From JAIVJZ01 sp036386515 (GTDB lineage: Bacteria; Acidobacteriota; Blastocatellia; Pyrinomonadales; Pyrinomonadaceae): a stretch of 64,000 nt of DNA. Below the pieces are notes generated by a model. It was given only the letters and a program-made list of their open reading frames with translations. It was not told the DNA's origin and made no database searches. Shown here piece after piece: positions 17,049-25,046 of this stretch (its first letter is position 1; every line of letters starts with the position of its first letter). The position numbers and the translations under genes were made by a program. Where the stretch lies: contig DASVVO010000052.1 of NCBI GenBank assembly GCA_036386515.1, positions 186,001 through 250,000 on the forward strand. Reading direction: 5' to 3'.

Positions 17049-18455
17049 ATGTCGAGCGATCCCCCGACAATTTCAACTCACCAGCCCTTGAACGAAACGG
17101 GGCGACTGGTGTTCGCGGCCGTGGCCGACGACGACACGGGCGCGAGCGATCTGGCCGGCATGCTGGCCGGGCAGGGCGTCCGCACGCTCCTGGTCTTAGA
17201 CCTGCCCGCGCCCGCGCAGTTTGCGGAATGGACGCGCGGCTACGAGGCCGTGGTGATGGCGGAAGGCACGCGCAACCTCTCGCCCGCGCTGGCCTACGAG
17301 CGCACGCGCGCGGCCATCCGGCTATTGCAGGCGCGCCGCCCGCGTCTCTTTCAACTCAAGTATTGCAGCACCTTCGATTCCACTCCCGAAGGAAACATCG
17401 GCGCGTCAATCGACGCCGCGCTCGACGAACTCGCCGAAGACTTCACCGTCGCGCTGCCCGCCCTGCCGGTCAACGGCCGCACCACTTATCAGGGTTATCA
17501 CTTCGTTCACCAACAACTGCTCAGCGACTCTTCCATGCGCGGGCACCCGCTCACGCCGATGACGAACCCGAACCTGGTCGAACTCCTCGCCCAACAGACG
17601 CGGCGACGCGTCGGACTCGCCCCTTATCAAGTGGTGCGTGCGGGCGCGGCGGAGTTGGAAAGTCACCTCCGCGAGTTGCGCGCGGGCGGCGTCCACATCG
17701 CGTTGGTTGATTGTCTTGACGACGAACATCTGGAAAACATCTGCCGCGCCGTGGCCGACCTGCGACTCGTTACCGGAAGTTCCGCCTTCGGCATGAAGCT
17801 GCCCGCCATCTGGCGCGAGCGCGGCTTGCTCGGCGGCCAGGCAACGCCCGCCCCGCCCGCGTCGAACACGGCGTCGGCGAACACGACGACGGCCGCCGCC
17901 GCTGGCTGCCTGCTCGTCGCCGGTAGCTGCTCGGCGGCCACCCTGCGCCAAAACGCCTGGGCGGCGGAGCAAGGCATCCTGGTGCGGCGCATCGACCCGC
18001 CGCGCCTGCTCAAACGCGAACTCGACCGCGCGGAGATCATCGCGGAGGCGCGCCGCGAGTTGGGCGCGGGCAGACACTACCTGATGACCACTTCGGGCGC
18101 GGGCGAAGAGGTGCGCGGGGTGCAGGCGTGGGCGGCGGCGCGGGGTCTGTCCGTTCCCGCGCTCGGCGACGCGCTGGCCGCCGCGCTGGCGGAACTCGTG
18201 CTCGAAGTGATCGAAGGGCACGCGGTCGGCGGCCTGATCGTGGCGGGCGGGGAAACTTCCGGGGCGGTGTGCCGCCGACTCGAACTCGGCGCGATGCGGG
18301 TGGGGCGCAACATCGAACCGGGCGTGCCCCTCTGTTATTCACTCGGGCGATTCCGCCTGCCCTTAACGCTCAAGTCGGGCAATTTCGGGAGTCCCGATTT
18401 TTATGGGAAGGCCGCCCACGCCATAGCGCACGCGGGCGAGTATTTGACGCTCTGA
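17049..18455 (+). CDS. Four-carbon acid sugar kinase family protein (DUF1537, OtnK/DtnK-like)
   Basis: Kinase of 468 residues of the DUF1537 superfamily, whose characterised members phosphorylate 3-oxo-tetronates or D-threonate. The N-terminal domain has AVADDDTGASDLAGML (about 25-40); the C-terminal nucleotide-binding domain has VAGGETSGAVCRRL and ends with GNFGSPDFYGKA, both family hallmarks. The start codon directly follows the stop of the racemase-family gene. A C4 sugar-acid route is the usual role, but the customary dehydrogenase (OtnI/DtnI-like) and aldolase/PdxA partners are not next door, so the substrate stays open. A strong inverted repeat ends the unit. Confidence 0.85.
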   Translation: MSSDPPTISTHQPLNETGRLVFAAVADDDTGASDLAGMLAGQGVRTLLVLDLPAPAQFAEWTRGYEAVVMAEGTRNLSPALAYERTRAAIRLLQARRPRLFQLKYCSTFDSTPEGNIGASIDAALDELAEDFTVALPALPVNGRTTYQGYHFVHQQLLSDSSMRGHPLTPMTNPNLVELLAQQTRRRVGLAPYQVVRAGAAELESHLRELRAGGVHIALVDCLDDEHLENICRAVADLRLVTGSSAFGMKLPAIWRERGLLGGQATPAPPASNTASANTTTAAAAGCLLVAGSCSAATLRQNAWAAEQGILVRRIDPPRLLKRELDRAEIIAEARRELGAGRHYLMTTSGAGEEVRGVQAWAAARGLSVPALGDALAAALAELVLEVIEGHAVGGLIVAGGETSGAVCRRLELGAMRVGRNIEPGVPLCYSLGRFRLPLTLKSGNFGSPDFYGKAAHAIAHAGEYLTL

Positions 18456-18460
18456 CTTGC

Positions 18461-18537
18461 GCGCGCTGAGTCTCCCGGCGACGCGCCGCATGCGCGCTCT
18501 CTCCGCACGCGTCGCGTCGCCGGGAGACTCAGCGCGC
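18461..18537. terminator. Perfect 25-bp inverted repeat between convergent genes
   Basis: Arms 18461-18485 and 18513-18537 are perfectly complementary over 25 bases with a 27-base spacer. It lies between the DUF1537 kinase stop and the aldose epimerase stop, overlapping the latter's TAG by one base. There is no T-tract, so it is either a Rho-assisted bidirectional terminator or an RNA-stabilising hairpin. Confidence 0.75.
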
Positions 18538-19667
18538 TAACGAGCCGAGAATTTGTAAATGGTGGTCGAGTTGAAACGTCCGCCCCGGCGCAGCACGGTC
18601 GAGGGGAAGGTCGGCCGGTTCGGCGAATCGGGAAAGTGCTGCGTCTCCAGACAGAAGCCGTGGCGTTGACCGTAAGCCCGGCCGCCCTTGCCCACCATCG
18701 TGCTCTCAAGATAATTGCCGGTGTAGAGTTGCATGCCGGGTTCGGTCGTCCACACTTCCATCACCCGCCCGGTCGTCGCCTCGCTCGCCGTGGCCGCGCG
18801 CCGGAGCGTTCCCGCCCGCCCGTCGATCACGAAAGTGTGATCGTAACCACGGCCGAACTTCAACTGCTCGTCGTCCTGCTCGATGCGCGCGCCGATGGCC
18901 GTGGCGCGGCGGAAGTCGAAGGGCGTTCCCGCCACAGGGCGCAACTCGCCAATCGGGATAGATTTTTCGTCCGCCGGGATGAAGCGGTCGGCGTTGATCA
19001 GCAGGGTGTGTTTGAGGATGTCTCCGCTGCCCTGCCCGGCGAGATTGAAGTAAGCGTGATTGGTAAGGTTGACGACTGTGTCGCGGTCGGTGGTCGCCGA
19101 GTAGTCGATCCTCAGTTCGTTTCTCTCGGTCAGCGTGTACAGGACTCGCACCGAGAGGTTGCCGGGATAGCCTTCCTCGCCGTCGCGGCTGAGATAGGTC
19201 AGTTCGAGCGACGCGCCGCTCTGCGTCGGCACGGGGCGCGCCCGCCAGACCGCCTTGTCGAAGCCCTTGAGGCCGCCGTGCAGGTGGTTCTCGCCGTTGT
19301 TGACCGCCAGTTTGTACTCCTTGCCCTGCAACGCGAACCGCCCTCTGGCGATGCGGTTGGCGTAGCGGCCGATGACCGACCCCACGTAAAAGGTGGATTG
19401 CCGGTAGCCTGCGAGCGTGTCGTAGCCGAGCACGACATCGTCGAACCGGCCGTTGCGGTCGGGCACTTTGAGCGACACCACGGTCGCGCCGTAGTTGGTG
19501 ATCTGCGCCGTGGCTCCGCGACGGTTCGTGAGCGTGTAGAGCGACACCGGCCGCCCGTCCGCCTCGCCGAACGGCTGCGCCCGCACCGGCTCCGGCCGCC
19601 GCTGGAATCCGCACAGCAGCGCGACGGCGGATGCCAGCATCAATATAGTTATCCCTTTGCGCTTCAT
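18537..19667 (-). CDS. galM: Aldose 1-epimerase, exported
   Basis: Mutarotase interconverting alpha and beta anomers of aldoses, 376 residues. A signal peptide covers about residues 1-20 (LMLASAVALLCGF), so it acts outside the cytoplasm, unlike Escherichia coli GalM. Family motifs are clear: NYGATVVSLKVPD, GRYANRIARG, NNGENHLHGG (catalytic His in the loop), NLTNHAYFNLAG, and FCLETQHFPD near the end, with a Glu in the last motif as the expected general base. It points toward the DUF1537 kinase gene and is divergent from the aldo/keto reductase gene. Secreted mutarotase fits the nearby exported mannosidase. Confidence 0.92.
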   Translation of the reverse strand: MKRKGITILMLASAVALLCGFQRRPEPVRAQPFGEADGRPVSLYTLTNRRGATAQITNYGATVVSLKVPDRNGRFDDVVLGYDTLAGYRQSTFYVGSVIGRYANRIARGRFALQGKEYKLAVNNGENHLHGGLKGFDKAVWRARPVPTQSGASLELTYLSRDGEEGYPGNLSVRVLYTLTERNELRIDYSATTDRDTVVNLTNHAYFNLAGQGSGDILKHTLLINADRFIPADEKSIPIGELRPVAGTPFDFRRATAIGARIEQDDEQLKFGRGYDHTFVIDGRAGTLRRAATASEATTGRVMEVWTTEPGMQLYTGNYLESTMVGKGGRAYGQRHGFCLETQHFPDSPNRPTFPSTVLRRGGRFNSTTIYKFSAR

Positions 19668-19927
19668 CTTGATTTGCTTGTCTCCTCAACGAATGACGAT
19701 TTGATTACGCGTTCAAGGCCGGAGGCCGGAAGTTCGCGCGGGTCTGTGAATCCGGGGAACCGGGCGTGGCCGCACATCATAACCGAGTTCGATCAGACTC
19801 GCCAAAGCGCCGGAGCGCGAGGCGCACAGGCCGGGCGGCGACGATATTTCGCGCTCGACTTTGCGGGGGAAGGTTTCCGTATGAGAGTATACGCGTCAAT
19901 CATGGCCGGGTGGAGGGTTCGCACTTG

Positions 19928-20911
19928 ATGAAGTATCGCGCGTTCGGTCGAACGGGATGGAATGTTTCTGAAATAAGTTTGGGCACGTGGCAACTCGGCG
20001 GAGCGGAATGGGGCGCGGTGGACGAACGCGCCGCGCTCGACACGCTCGCGGCGGCCGTCGAGCACGGCGTCAATTTCTTCGACACCGCCGACGTGTACGG
20101 CCTCGGCCGCAGCGAAAGCATCATCGGCAAGTTTCTCCGCGGTTGCGACCGGGAGATCATCGTCGCCTCTAAACTGGGTCGTTTCCCAGAGCCGGGGTGG
20201 CCGGAAAACTTTTCGCTCAAGTCGCTGCGCGCGCACACCGAAAACTCGCTCGCGCGCCTCGGCGTGGAAGCCCTCGACCTGACGCAACTCCACTGTATTC
20301 CGACCGACGTGCTGCGCGAAGGCGAGGTTTTCGAATCCCTGCGCACGCTGCGGCGCGAGGGCAAGATCAAGCACTTCGGCGTCAGCGTGGAATCGGACGA
20401 GGAAGCGCGTCTGTGTCTCGAACAGGAGGGCGTGGCTTCGCTCCAGATCATTTTCAACCTTTTCCGCCGGAAGCCGATTGAGCTTTTCGACGCCGCGCGC
20501 GAGAAGGGCGTCGCGCTCATCGTCAGGCTGCCGCTGGCGAGCGGGCTGCTCTCGGGCAAGTTCACGCGAGAGACGACCTTTCCCGAAACCGATCACCGGA
20601 ACTTCAACCGCGACGGCCGGCAGTTCAACGTCGGCGAGACGTTCGCCGGGCTGCCGTTCGTCGCCGGAGTCGAACTAACCGATGCGTTGAAGCCGTCCGT
20701 GCCGGAGGGCATAACGATGGCGCAGATGTCGCTGCGGTGGATTCTCGACTTCGCGGCGGTGAGCACGGTGATCCCCGGCGCGAGCAAGGCGTCGCAGGTC
20801 GAACGCAACGTGGCGGCCAGCGCGCTGCCTCCTCTGAGCGAAGACTTGCACCTGCGTCTCAAGGAGTTCTATCACGCTCGCGTCGCCGACCTGATTCGCG
20901 GCCCGTATTAA
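19928..20911 (+). CDS. Aldo/keto reductase
   Basis: NADPH-dependent aldo/keto reductase, 327 residues. The start is the ATG at 19928 (MKYRAFGRTG), with GGAGGG about 11 bases upstream; a longer reading from 19766 is not supported. The (alpha/beta)8 barrel motifs are present: SLGTWQLGG, FFDTADVYGLGRSE (catalytic Asp and Tyr), ASKLGR (catalytic Lys), LDLTQLHC (catalytic His) and the cofactor segment TVIPGASKASQVERN. It is close to the YajO/AKR12-13-like subgroup common in sugar clusters. It precedes the second sugar importer and could reduce or oxidise a sugar-derived aldehyde; substrate unknown. Confidence 0.9.
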   Translation: MKYRAFGRTGWNVSEISLGTWQLGGAEWGAVDERAALDTLAAAVEHGVNFFDTADVYGLGRSESIIGKFLRGCDREIIVASKLGRFPEPGWPENFSLKSLRAHTENSLARLGVEALDLTQLHCIPTDVLREGEVFESLRTLRREGKIKHFGVSVESDEEARLCLEQEGVASLQIIFNLFRRKPIELFDAAREKGVALIVRLPLASGLLSGKFTRETTFPETDHRNFNRDGRQFNVGETFAGLPFVAGVELTDALKPSVPEGITMAQMSLRWILDFAAVSTVIPGASKASQVERNVAASALPPLSEDLHLRLKEFYHARVADLIRGPY

Positions 20912-21128
20912 AGTTTCGCCGCAACCTGCGGTCGCACCCGGTCGCCGGGCGCGTGAAGATTTTCAGGCCGACCCGCGCGCTATCCGTCGCCGGGTGATAT
21001 TATCGGCGGCGCATTGAAGCGGCGCGCGCCGAGAGCGCAATCGCGGCGATTATCTATTCAGCCGCCACAACGCGCCCCATCCCGTCAAAAGTCATACCGC
21101 AATTTAACAACTTAATTAGGAGACGCAC

Positions 21129-22127
21129 ATGAAACTGAGCACCCGCACGGCACTTATTACTTTGACCCTCCTGCTGATCCTTTCGGCCTGCCAACAGAAC
21201 GGCACGCAGACCGGAGGCGGCGGCGGCGGTCAGGCGACCGGGCAAGCCGCCAAGAAGTTCGCCTTCGTCACCAACAACGCTTCCGACTTCTGGACGATCG
21301 CGCGCCGCGGAACCGAGAAGGCCGACGAAGAGTTGACGGACGTGTCCGTCGAGTTTCGTATGCCCCCCGACGGCACGGCCGCCGATCAAAAGCGCATCGT
21401 GGACGACCTGCTGGCGAAGGGCATCGACGCCATCGCCATCTCGCCCGTAGACCCGGCCAACCAGACGCAACTGATCAACGATACGGCCAGGCAGGCGCTC
21501 GTCTTCACCCAGGATTCGGACGCGCCGCAGAGCGAGCGCGCCGCCTACGTCGGCACGGACAACGTCGCCGCCGGTCGGCAGGCCGGGACGCTCATCAGAG
21601 AGGCCATTCCCGAAGGCGGACGCATCATGCTGTTCGTCGGCAAGTCCGATGCGCGCAACGCGCAGGAGCGCACGCAGGGCATCAGGGAGGCGTTGCAAGG
21701 CTCCAACGTCGAGATCATCGACGTACGCACGGACGATACAGACCGCGTGCGCGCGAAGTCCAACGTCTCCGACACGCTCGTCCGCTACCCGGAAGTGAAA
21801 GGTCTCGTGGGCTTGTGGAGCTATAACGGCCCGGCCATCGTGAACGCCGTGAAAGAGTCCGGGAAGACCGGCCAGATCAAGATCGTCGCCTTCGACGAAG
21901 AGGACGAGACGCTCGCCGGGGTGCGCGACGGTTCGATCTACGCCACCGTGGTGCAGCAGCCTTACGAGTTCGGCTATCAGGCCATCAAGATGATGGCGCA
22001 GGCGGTGCGGGGCGACCGCAGCGCGATTCCGGCCGATAAGAAAGTCATCGTGCCCACGCTCGTCATCAAGCGCGACGGCATCGAGGAGTTTCAACGCAAG
22101 ATCAACGGGCTGCGCGGCAGAAGTTAA
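21129..22127 (+). CDS. Sugar-binding lipoprotein of a CUT2 ABC importer
   Basis: Type I periplasmic binding protein, 332 residues. A lipoprotein signal ends at Cys21 (LILSAC) and a poly-Gly linker follows. The mature domain begins FAFVTNNASDFWTIARRG and contains AISPVDPANQT and VGLWSYNGPAI. The ATG has AGGAG at 21118-21122, six bases upstream. It is the first gene of a rightward unit with an ATPase, a permease, xylulokinase and xylose isomerase, which points to xylose or another pentose as substrate. A hairpin just past the stop may protect this message and give the usual excess of binding protein. Confidence 0.9.
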   Translation: MKLSTRTALITLTLLLILSACQQNGTQTGGGGGGQATGQAAKKFAFVTNNASDFWTIARRGTEKADEELTDVSVEFRMPPDGTAADQKRIVDDLLAKGIDAIAISPVDPANQTQLINDTARQALVFTQDSDAPQSERAAYVGTDNVAAGRQAGTLIREAIPEGGRIMLFVGKSDARNAQERTQGIREALQGSNVEIIDVRTDDTDRVRAKSNVSDTLVRYPEVKGLVGLWSYNGPAIVNAVKESGKTGQIKIVAFDEEDETLAGVRDGSIYATVVQQPYEFGYQAIKMMAQAVRGDRSAIPADKKVIVPTLVIKRDGIEEFQRKINGLRGRS

Positions 22128-22139
22128 TCATGACCTGAG

Positions 22140-22179
22140 AGAGAGAGGCGCGTTGCGGGGTTGCGCGCGCGCTCTCTCT
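22140..22179 (+). other. Intercistronic hairpin after the binding-protein gene
   Basis: An 8-base-pair plus 5-base-pair stem with one bulged G (arms 22140-22152 and 22166-22179) and a 13-base loop lies 13 bases after the binding-protein stop. It has no T-tract and sits inside the operon, so mRNA stabilisation or partial termination is more likely than full termination. Confidence 0.45.
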
Positions 22180-22243
22180 ACTGCGGGCGCGCCGCCCGTC
22201 GCCCCGGCGCACACGTCGGAGACCGGGCACACGGATTTTCACT

Positions 22244-23740
22244 ATGACTCAGATTCTCAAAATGCAGGGCATCGAGAAACGCTTCGGGGGCGTGCATGCT
22301 TTGAGGGGCGTGGATTTCGACATCTCGGCGGGCGAAGCGGTCGCGCTCGTCGGCGAAAACGGCGCGGGCAAATCGACGCTCATGAAGATTCTCGGCGGCG
22401 TGCATCAACCCGACGCCGGGACGATCTCCATTGACGGCGCGCCCGCTCACATTCAGTCCGTCTCGGACGCCATCAAGCACGGCATCGCCTTCATCCACCA
22501 GGAACTGAACGTGCTGGACAACCTCGACGTGGCGGCGAACGTCTTTCTCGGCCGCGAGCCGGTGCGCGGCGGCTTTCTCAATTTGATCGACCGCAAACGC
22601 ATGCGCGCCGAGACGCGCACCTATCTGGGGCGTCTGGGCTTGAACGTGCCGCCCGACACGCTGCTCGGCAAACTCTCCATCGCGCAGCAGCAGTTGGTCG
22701 AAATCGCTAAGGCACTATCGCTCAACGCGCGCCTGCTCATCATGGACGAGCCGACTTCCAGTTTGACGCTGACGGAGACGGCGCGCCTGCTCGCGCTCGT
22801 CAAGGAGTTGAAAGCGCAGGGCGTCGCGATCATCTACATCTCGCACCGCCTGAGCGAGGTGGAAGAGATTTCGGATCGCGCCGTCGTCTTGCGCGACGGC
22901 GCAAACGCCGGGCAACTCGCGCGCGAAGAGATCACGCATGAGCGGATGGTCAAGCTCATGGTCGGGCGCAATCTCGATAATTTCTACCACCAGCCGACCG
23001 GCGCGGTGGGCGCGGATTACCTACAGGTCGAAGGTCTGCGCACGAGCCGTTACCCGCAGCAGGAAGTCTCCTTCTCCGTCGGCCGGGGCGAGATACTCGG
23101 CCTGGCCGGACTGGTCGGTTCGGGACGCACCGAGGTGGCCGAAACGATCTTCGGCGTTGACGGCGCGAGCGATTCGCGGATCACGCTCGACGGCCGCCCG
23201 CTCCGCGTGCGCTCGCCGCGCGACGCCATCCGGCACGGCATCTATCTCATTCCCGAAGACCGCCGCCACGCCGGGCTGATCACCGACATGATGATCCGTG
23301 AGAACGTCACCCTGCCCGCGCTCAAACGCTACGCTTCGGCCGGACTCGTCTCGCGCGAGCGCGAGCGCACGGCGGCCACCGACATCTGCAAAAAACTGAA
23401 CGTCAAAACGCCGTCGGTCGAGGTGGCCGCCGGAAACCTGAGCGGCGGCAACCAGCAAAAAGTCGTGTTGGCGAAATGGCTCTCGCTGAGTCCGAAGGTC
23501 TTGATCTTCGACGAGCCGACGCGCGGGGTGGACGTGGGCGCGAAGGCGGAGATTTACGAACTGATGCGGAAGTTGGCCGAGGCGGGCGTCGCGCTGCTGA
23601 TGATCTCGTCCGACATGGAAGAGATTTTGAACGTGAGCGATCGCATCGCCGTGATGCACGAAGGCAAGCTGACCGGCATCCTCCCGCGCGCGGAATGCAC
23701 GGAGGAGAACGTCATGCGCCTGGCCGTCGCCGCCGCTTGA
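22244..23740 (+). CDS. RbsA/XylG-type sugar ABC transporter ATPase
   Basis: Tandem ATPase of a CUT2 sugar importer, 498 residues with two ABC domains. First half: Walker A GENGAGKST (about 38-46), signature LSIAQQQLVEIA, Walker B LLIMDEPTSS. Second half: degenerate Walker A LVGSGRTEVAE, signature LSGGNQQKVVLAKW, Walker B VLIFDEPTRGVDVGA. The degenerate P-loop in the second half is normal for the family. It is the only such ATPase in the window and may also serve the ATPase-less importer at 14059-16101. Confidence 0.95.
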   Translation: MTQILKMQGIEKRFGGVHALRGVDFDISAGEAVALVGENGAGKSTLMKILGGVHQPDAGTISIDGAPAHIQSVSDAIKHGIAFIHQELNVLDNLDVAANVFLGREPVRGGFLNLIDRKRMRAETRTYLGRLGLNVPPDTLLGKLSIAQQQLVEIAKALSLNARLLIMDEPTSSLTLTETARLLALVKELKAQGVAIIYISHRLSEVEEISDRAVVLRDGANAGQLAREEITHERMVKLMVGRNLDNFYHQPTGAVGADYLQVEGLRTSRYPQQEVSFSVGRGEILGLAGLVGSGRTEVAETIFGVDGASDSRITLDGRPLRVRSPRDAIRHGIYLIPEDRRHAGLITDMMIRENVTLPALKRYASAGLVSRERERTAATDICKKLNVKTPSVEVAAGNLSGGNQQKVVLAKWLSLSPKVLIFDEPTRGVDVGAKAEIYELMRKLAEAGVALLMISSDMEEILNVSDRIAVMHEGKLTGILPRAECTEENVMRLAVAAA

Positions 23741-23821
23741 CGGTCGGCGCGAACTACTTTCCGTCAATCTCCGTCAAGTATCCAACTATGTGCTCTGCCG
23801 CTTCGCGGAAAAGTTAGTGTT

Positions 23822-24022
23822 ATGAATATAGGCGAAACAAACATCAACAGGCAGGAACTTGTGCGAAAGACGGACGCTCCAAGTACGACGCACCGCTTCG
23901 CCAGGATATGGGTGATGCGTTGTTCCGACTGCGGCATTGAGTACGGCAGCAACGGCTGTGACGCACACAGGCGGCAGTGCCCTCGTTGCTCGCCCTCGGC
24001 GGCGAAAAGTGAACCCATATAA
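23822..24022 (+). CDS. Small zinc-ribbon-like protein, function unknown
   Basis: A 66-residue protein with a compact Cys cluster: MRCSDCGIEYGSNGCDAHRR then QCPRC, that is CxxC plus CxxC with an extra Cys and a His between. This is a plausible zinc ribbon. It resembles small proteins or C-terminal tails I recall from other bacteria with the pattern CGxEYGSNxCDxHxRxCP, but I cannot name the family. It sits in the operon between the ATPase and permease genes. There is no strong ribosome-binding site before the ATG, which lowers confidence slightly. Confidence 0.65.
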   Translation: MNIGETNINRQELVRKTDAPSTTHRFARIWVMRCSDCGIEYGSNGCDAHRRQCPRCSPSAAKSEPI

Positions 24023-24067
24023 ACTGCGCGCGGCATCAACTCGCCATTAAGTCATCCCTCTGAAAAA

Positions 24068-25012
24068 ATGAAAAAAGAACTCGGAACATTCCTGCTGCTC
24101 GTCGTCCTGTGCATCGTCGTCGCGATCCTGAACCCGCGCTTCCTCGCCGGGGCGAACTTGCAGAACATGGCGCGCCTCGTCGGGGCTTACGGCATCTTCA
24201 GCATCGGGTTGGGACTCGTCATCATCACGGGCGGCATCGATCTCTCGGTCGGCTCGGTCTTCGCCCTGCTCGGCGTGCTGCTCTCGCTGATGCTCACGAA
24301 AGCGGGCTGGCCGGGGGCGGTCGCCGTCGTGGCGATCATCGCCGTCGCGGCGGCCTTAGGCGCGCTGCACGGCTTGCTCATCACGAAGCTCAATTTGCAG
24401 CCCTTCATCGTCACGCTCTGCGGGCTGCTGTTCTACCGTGGGCTGGCGCGCTTCGTCGCCAACGACGAGACGATGGGCTTCGGCAACGCCGCCGGGTTCG
24501 AGACGCTGCGCGACATCGCGACGGGCAGCCTCTTCGGCGTGCCGACGCCGTTCATCATCCTCATCATCGTCAGCGTCGTCATGTGGTTCGTGCTGCACCG
24601 CTCGGCCTACGGGCGATACCTGTTCGCCGTCGGGCGCAACGAGACGGCGGCGCGCTACTCCGGCATCAACTCCCGCAAGATCATCGCCAGCGCATACGTC
24701 ATCAACGGCGTGCTCGTCGGCATCGCCGGGATCATCTTCGCTTTTTACACCAACTCGATCTCGCCTTCGTCGCACGGCAACTTCTTCGAGTTGTACGGCA
24801 TCGCGGCGGCCGTCCTCGGCGGCTGTAGTTTGCGCGGCGGCGAAGGCTCGATCATCGGCATCCTGATCGGGACGGCTCTCCTGCAAGTTTTGCAGAATCT
24901 CGTCAACCTGCTCGGCATCCCTTCCTCGCTCAACTTCGCCGTGATGGGCGGCGTGATCCTCGTCGGCGTCATCGCCGATCAAATGCTGCAACGGCGCACG
25001 GCGAGAGCCTGA
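24068..25012 (+). CDS. RbsC/XylH-type sugar ABC transporter permease
   Basis: Inner-membrane permease of the second CUT2 importer, 314 residues with about eight to ten hydrophobic segments. GGIDLSVGSVFALLGV and AVLGGCSLRGGEGS are the family signatures. With the binding protein and ATPase upstream it completes a full importer, and xylulokinase and xylose isomerase follow, so xylose is the best-supported substrate. The start ATG at 24068 has no strong ribosome-binding site. Confidence 0.93.
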   Translation: MKKELGTFLLLVVLCIVVAILNPRFLAGANLQNMARLVGAYGIFSIGLGLVIITGGIDLSVGSVFALLGVLLSLMLTKAGWPGAVAVVAIIAVAAALGALHGLLITKLNLQPFIVTLCGLLFYRGLARFVANDETMGFGNAAGFETLRDIATGSLFGVPTPFIILIIVSVVMWFVLHRSAYGRYLFAVGRNETAARYSGINSRKIIASAYVINGVLVGIAGIIFAFYTNSISPSSHGNFFELYGIAAAVLGGCSLRGGEGSIIGILIGTALLQVLQNLVNLLGIPSSLNFAVMGGVILVGVIADQMLQRRTARA

Positions 25013-25046
25013 GCGACGCGACGCGGAGCGTGAGAGAAAAACCGGG

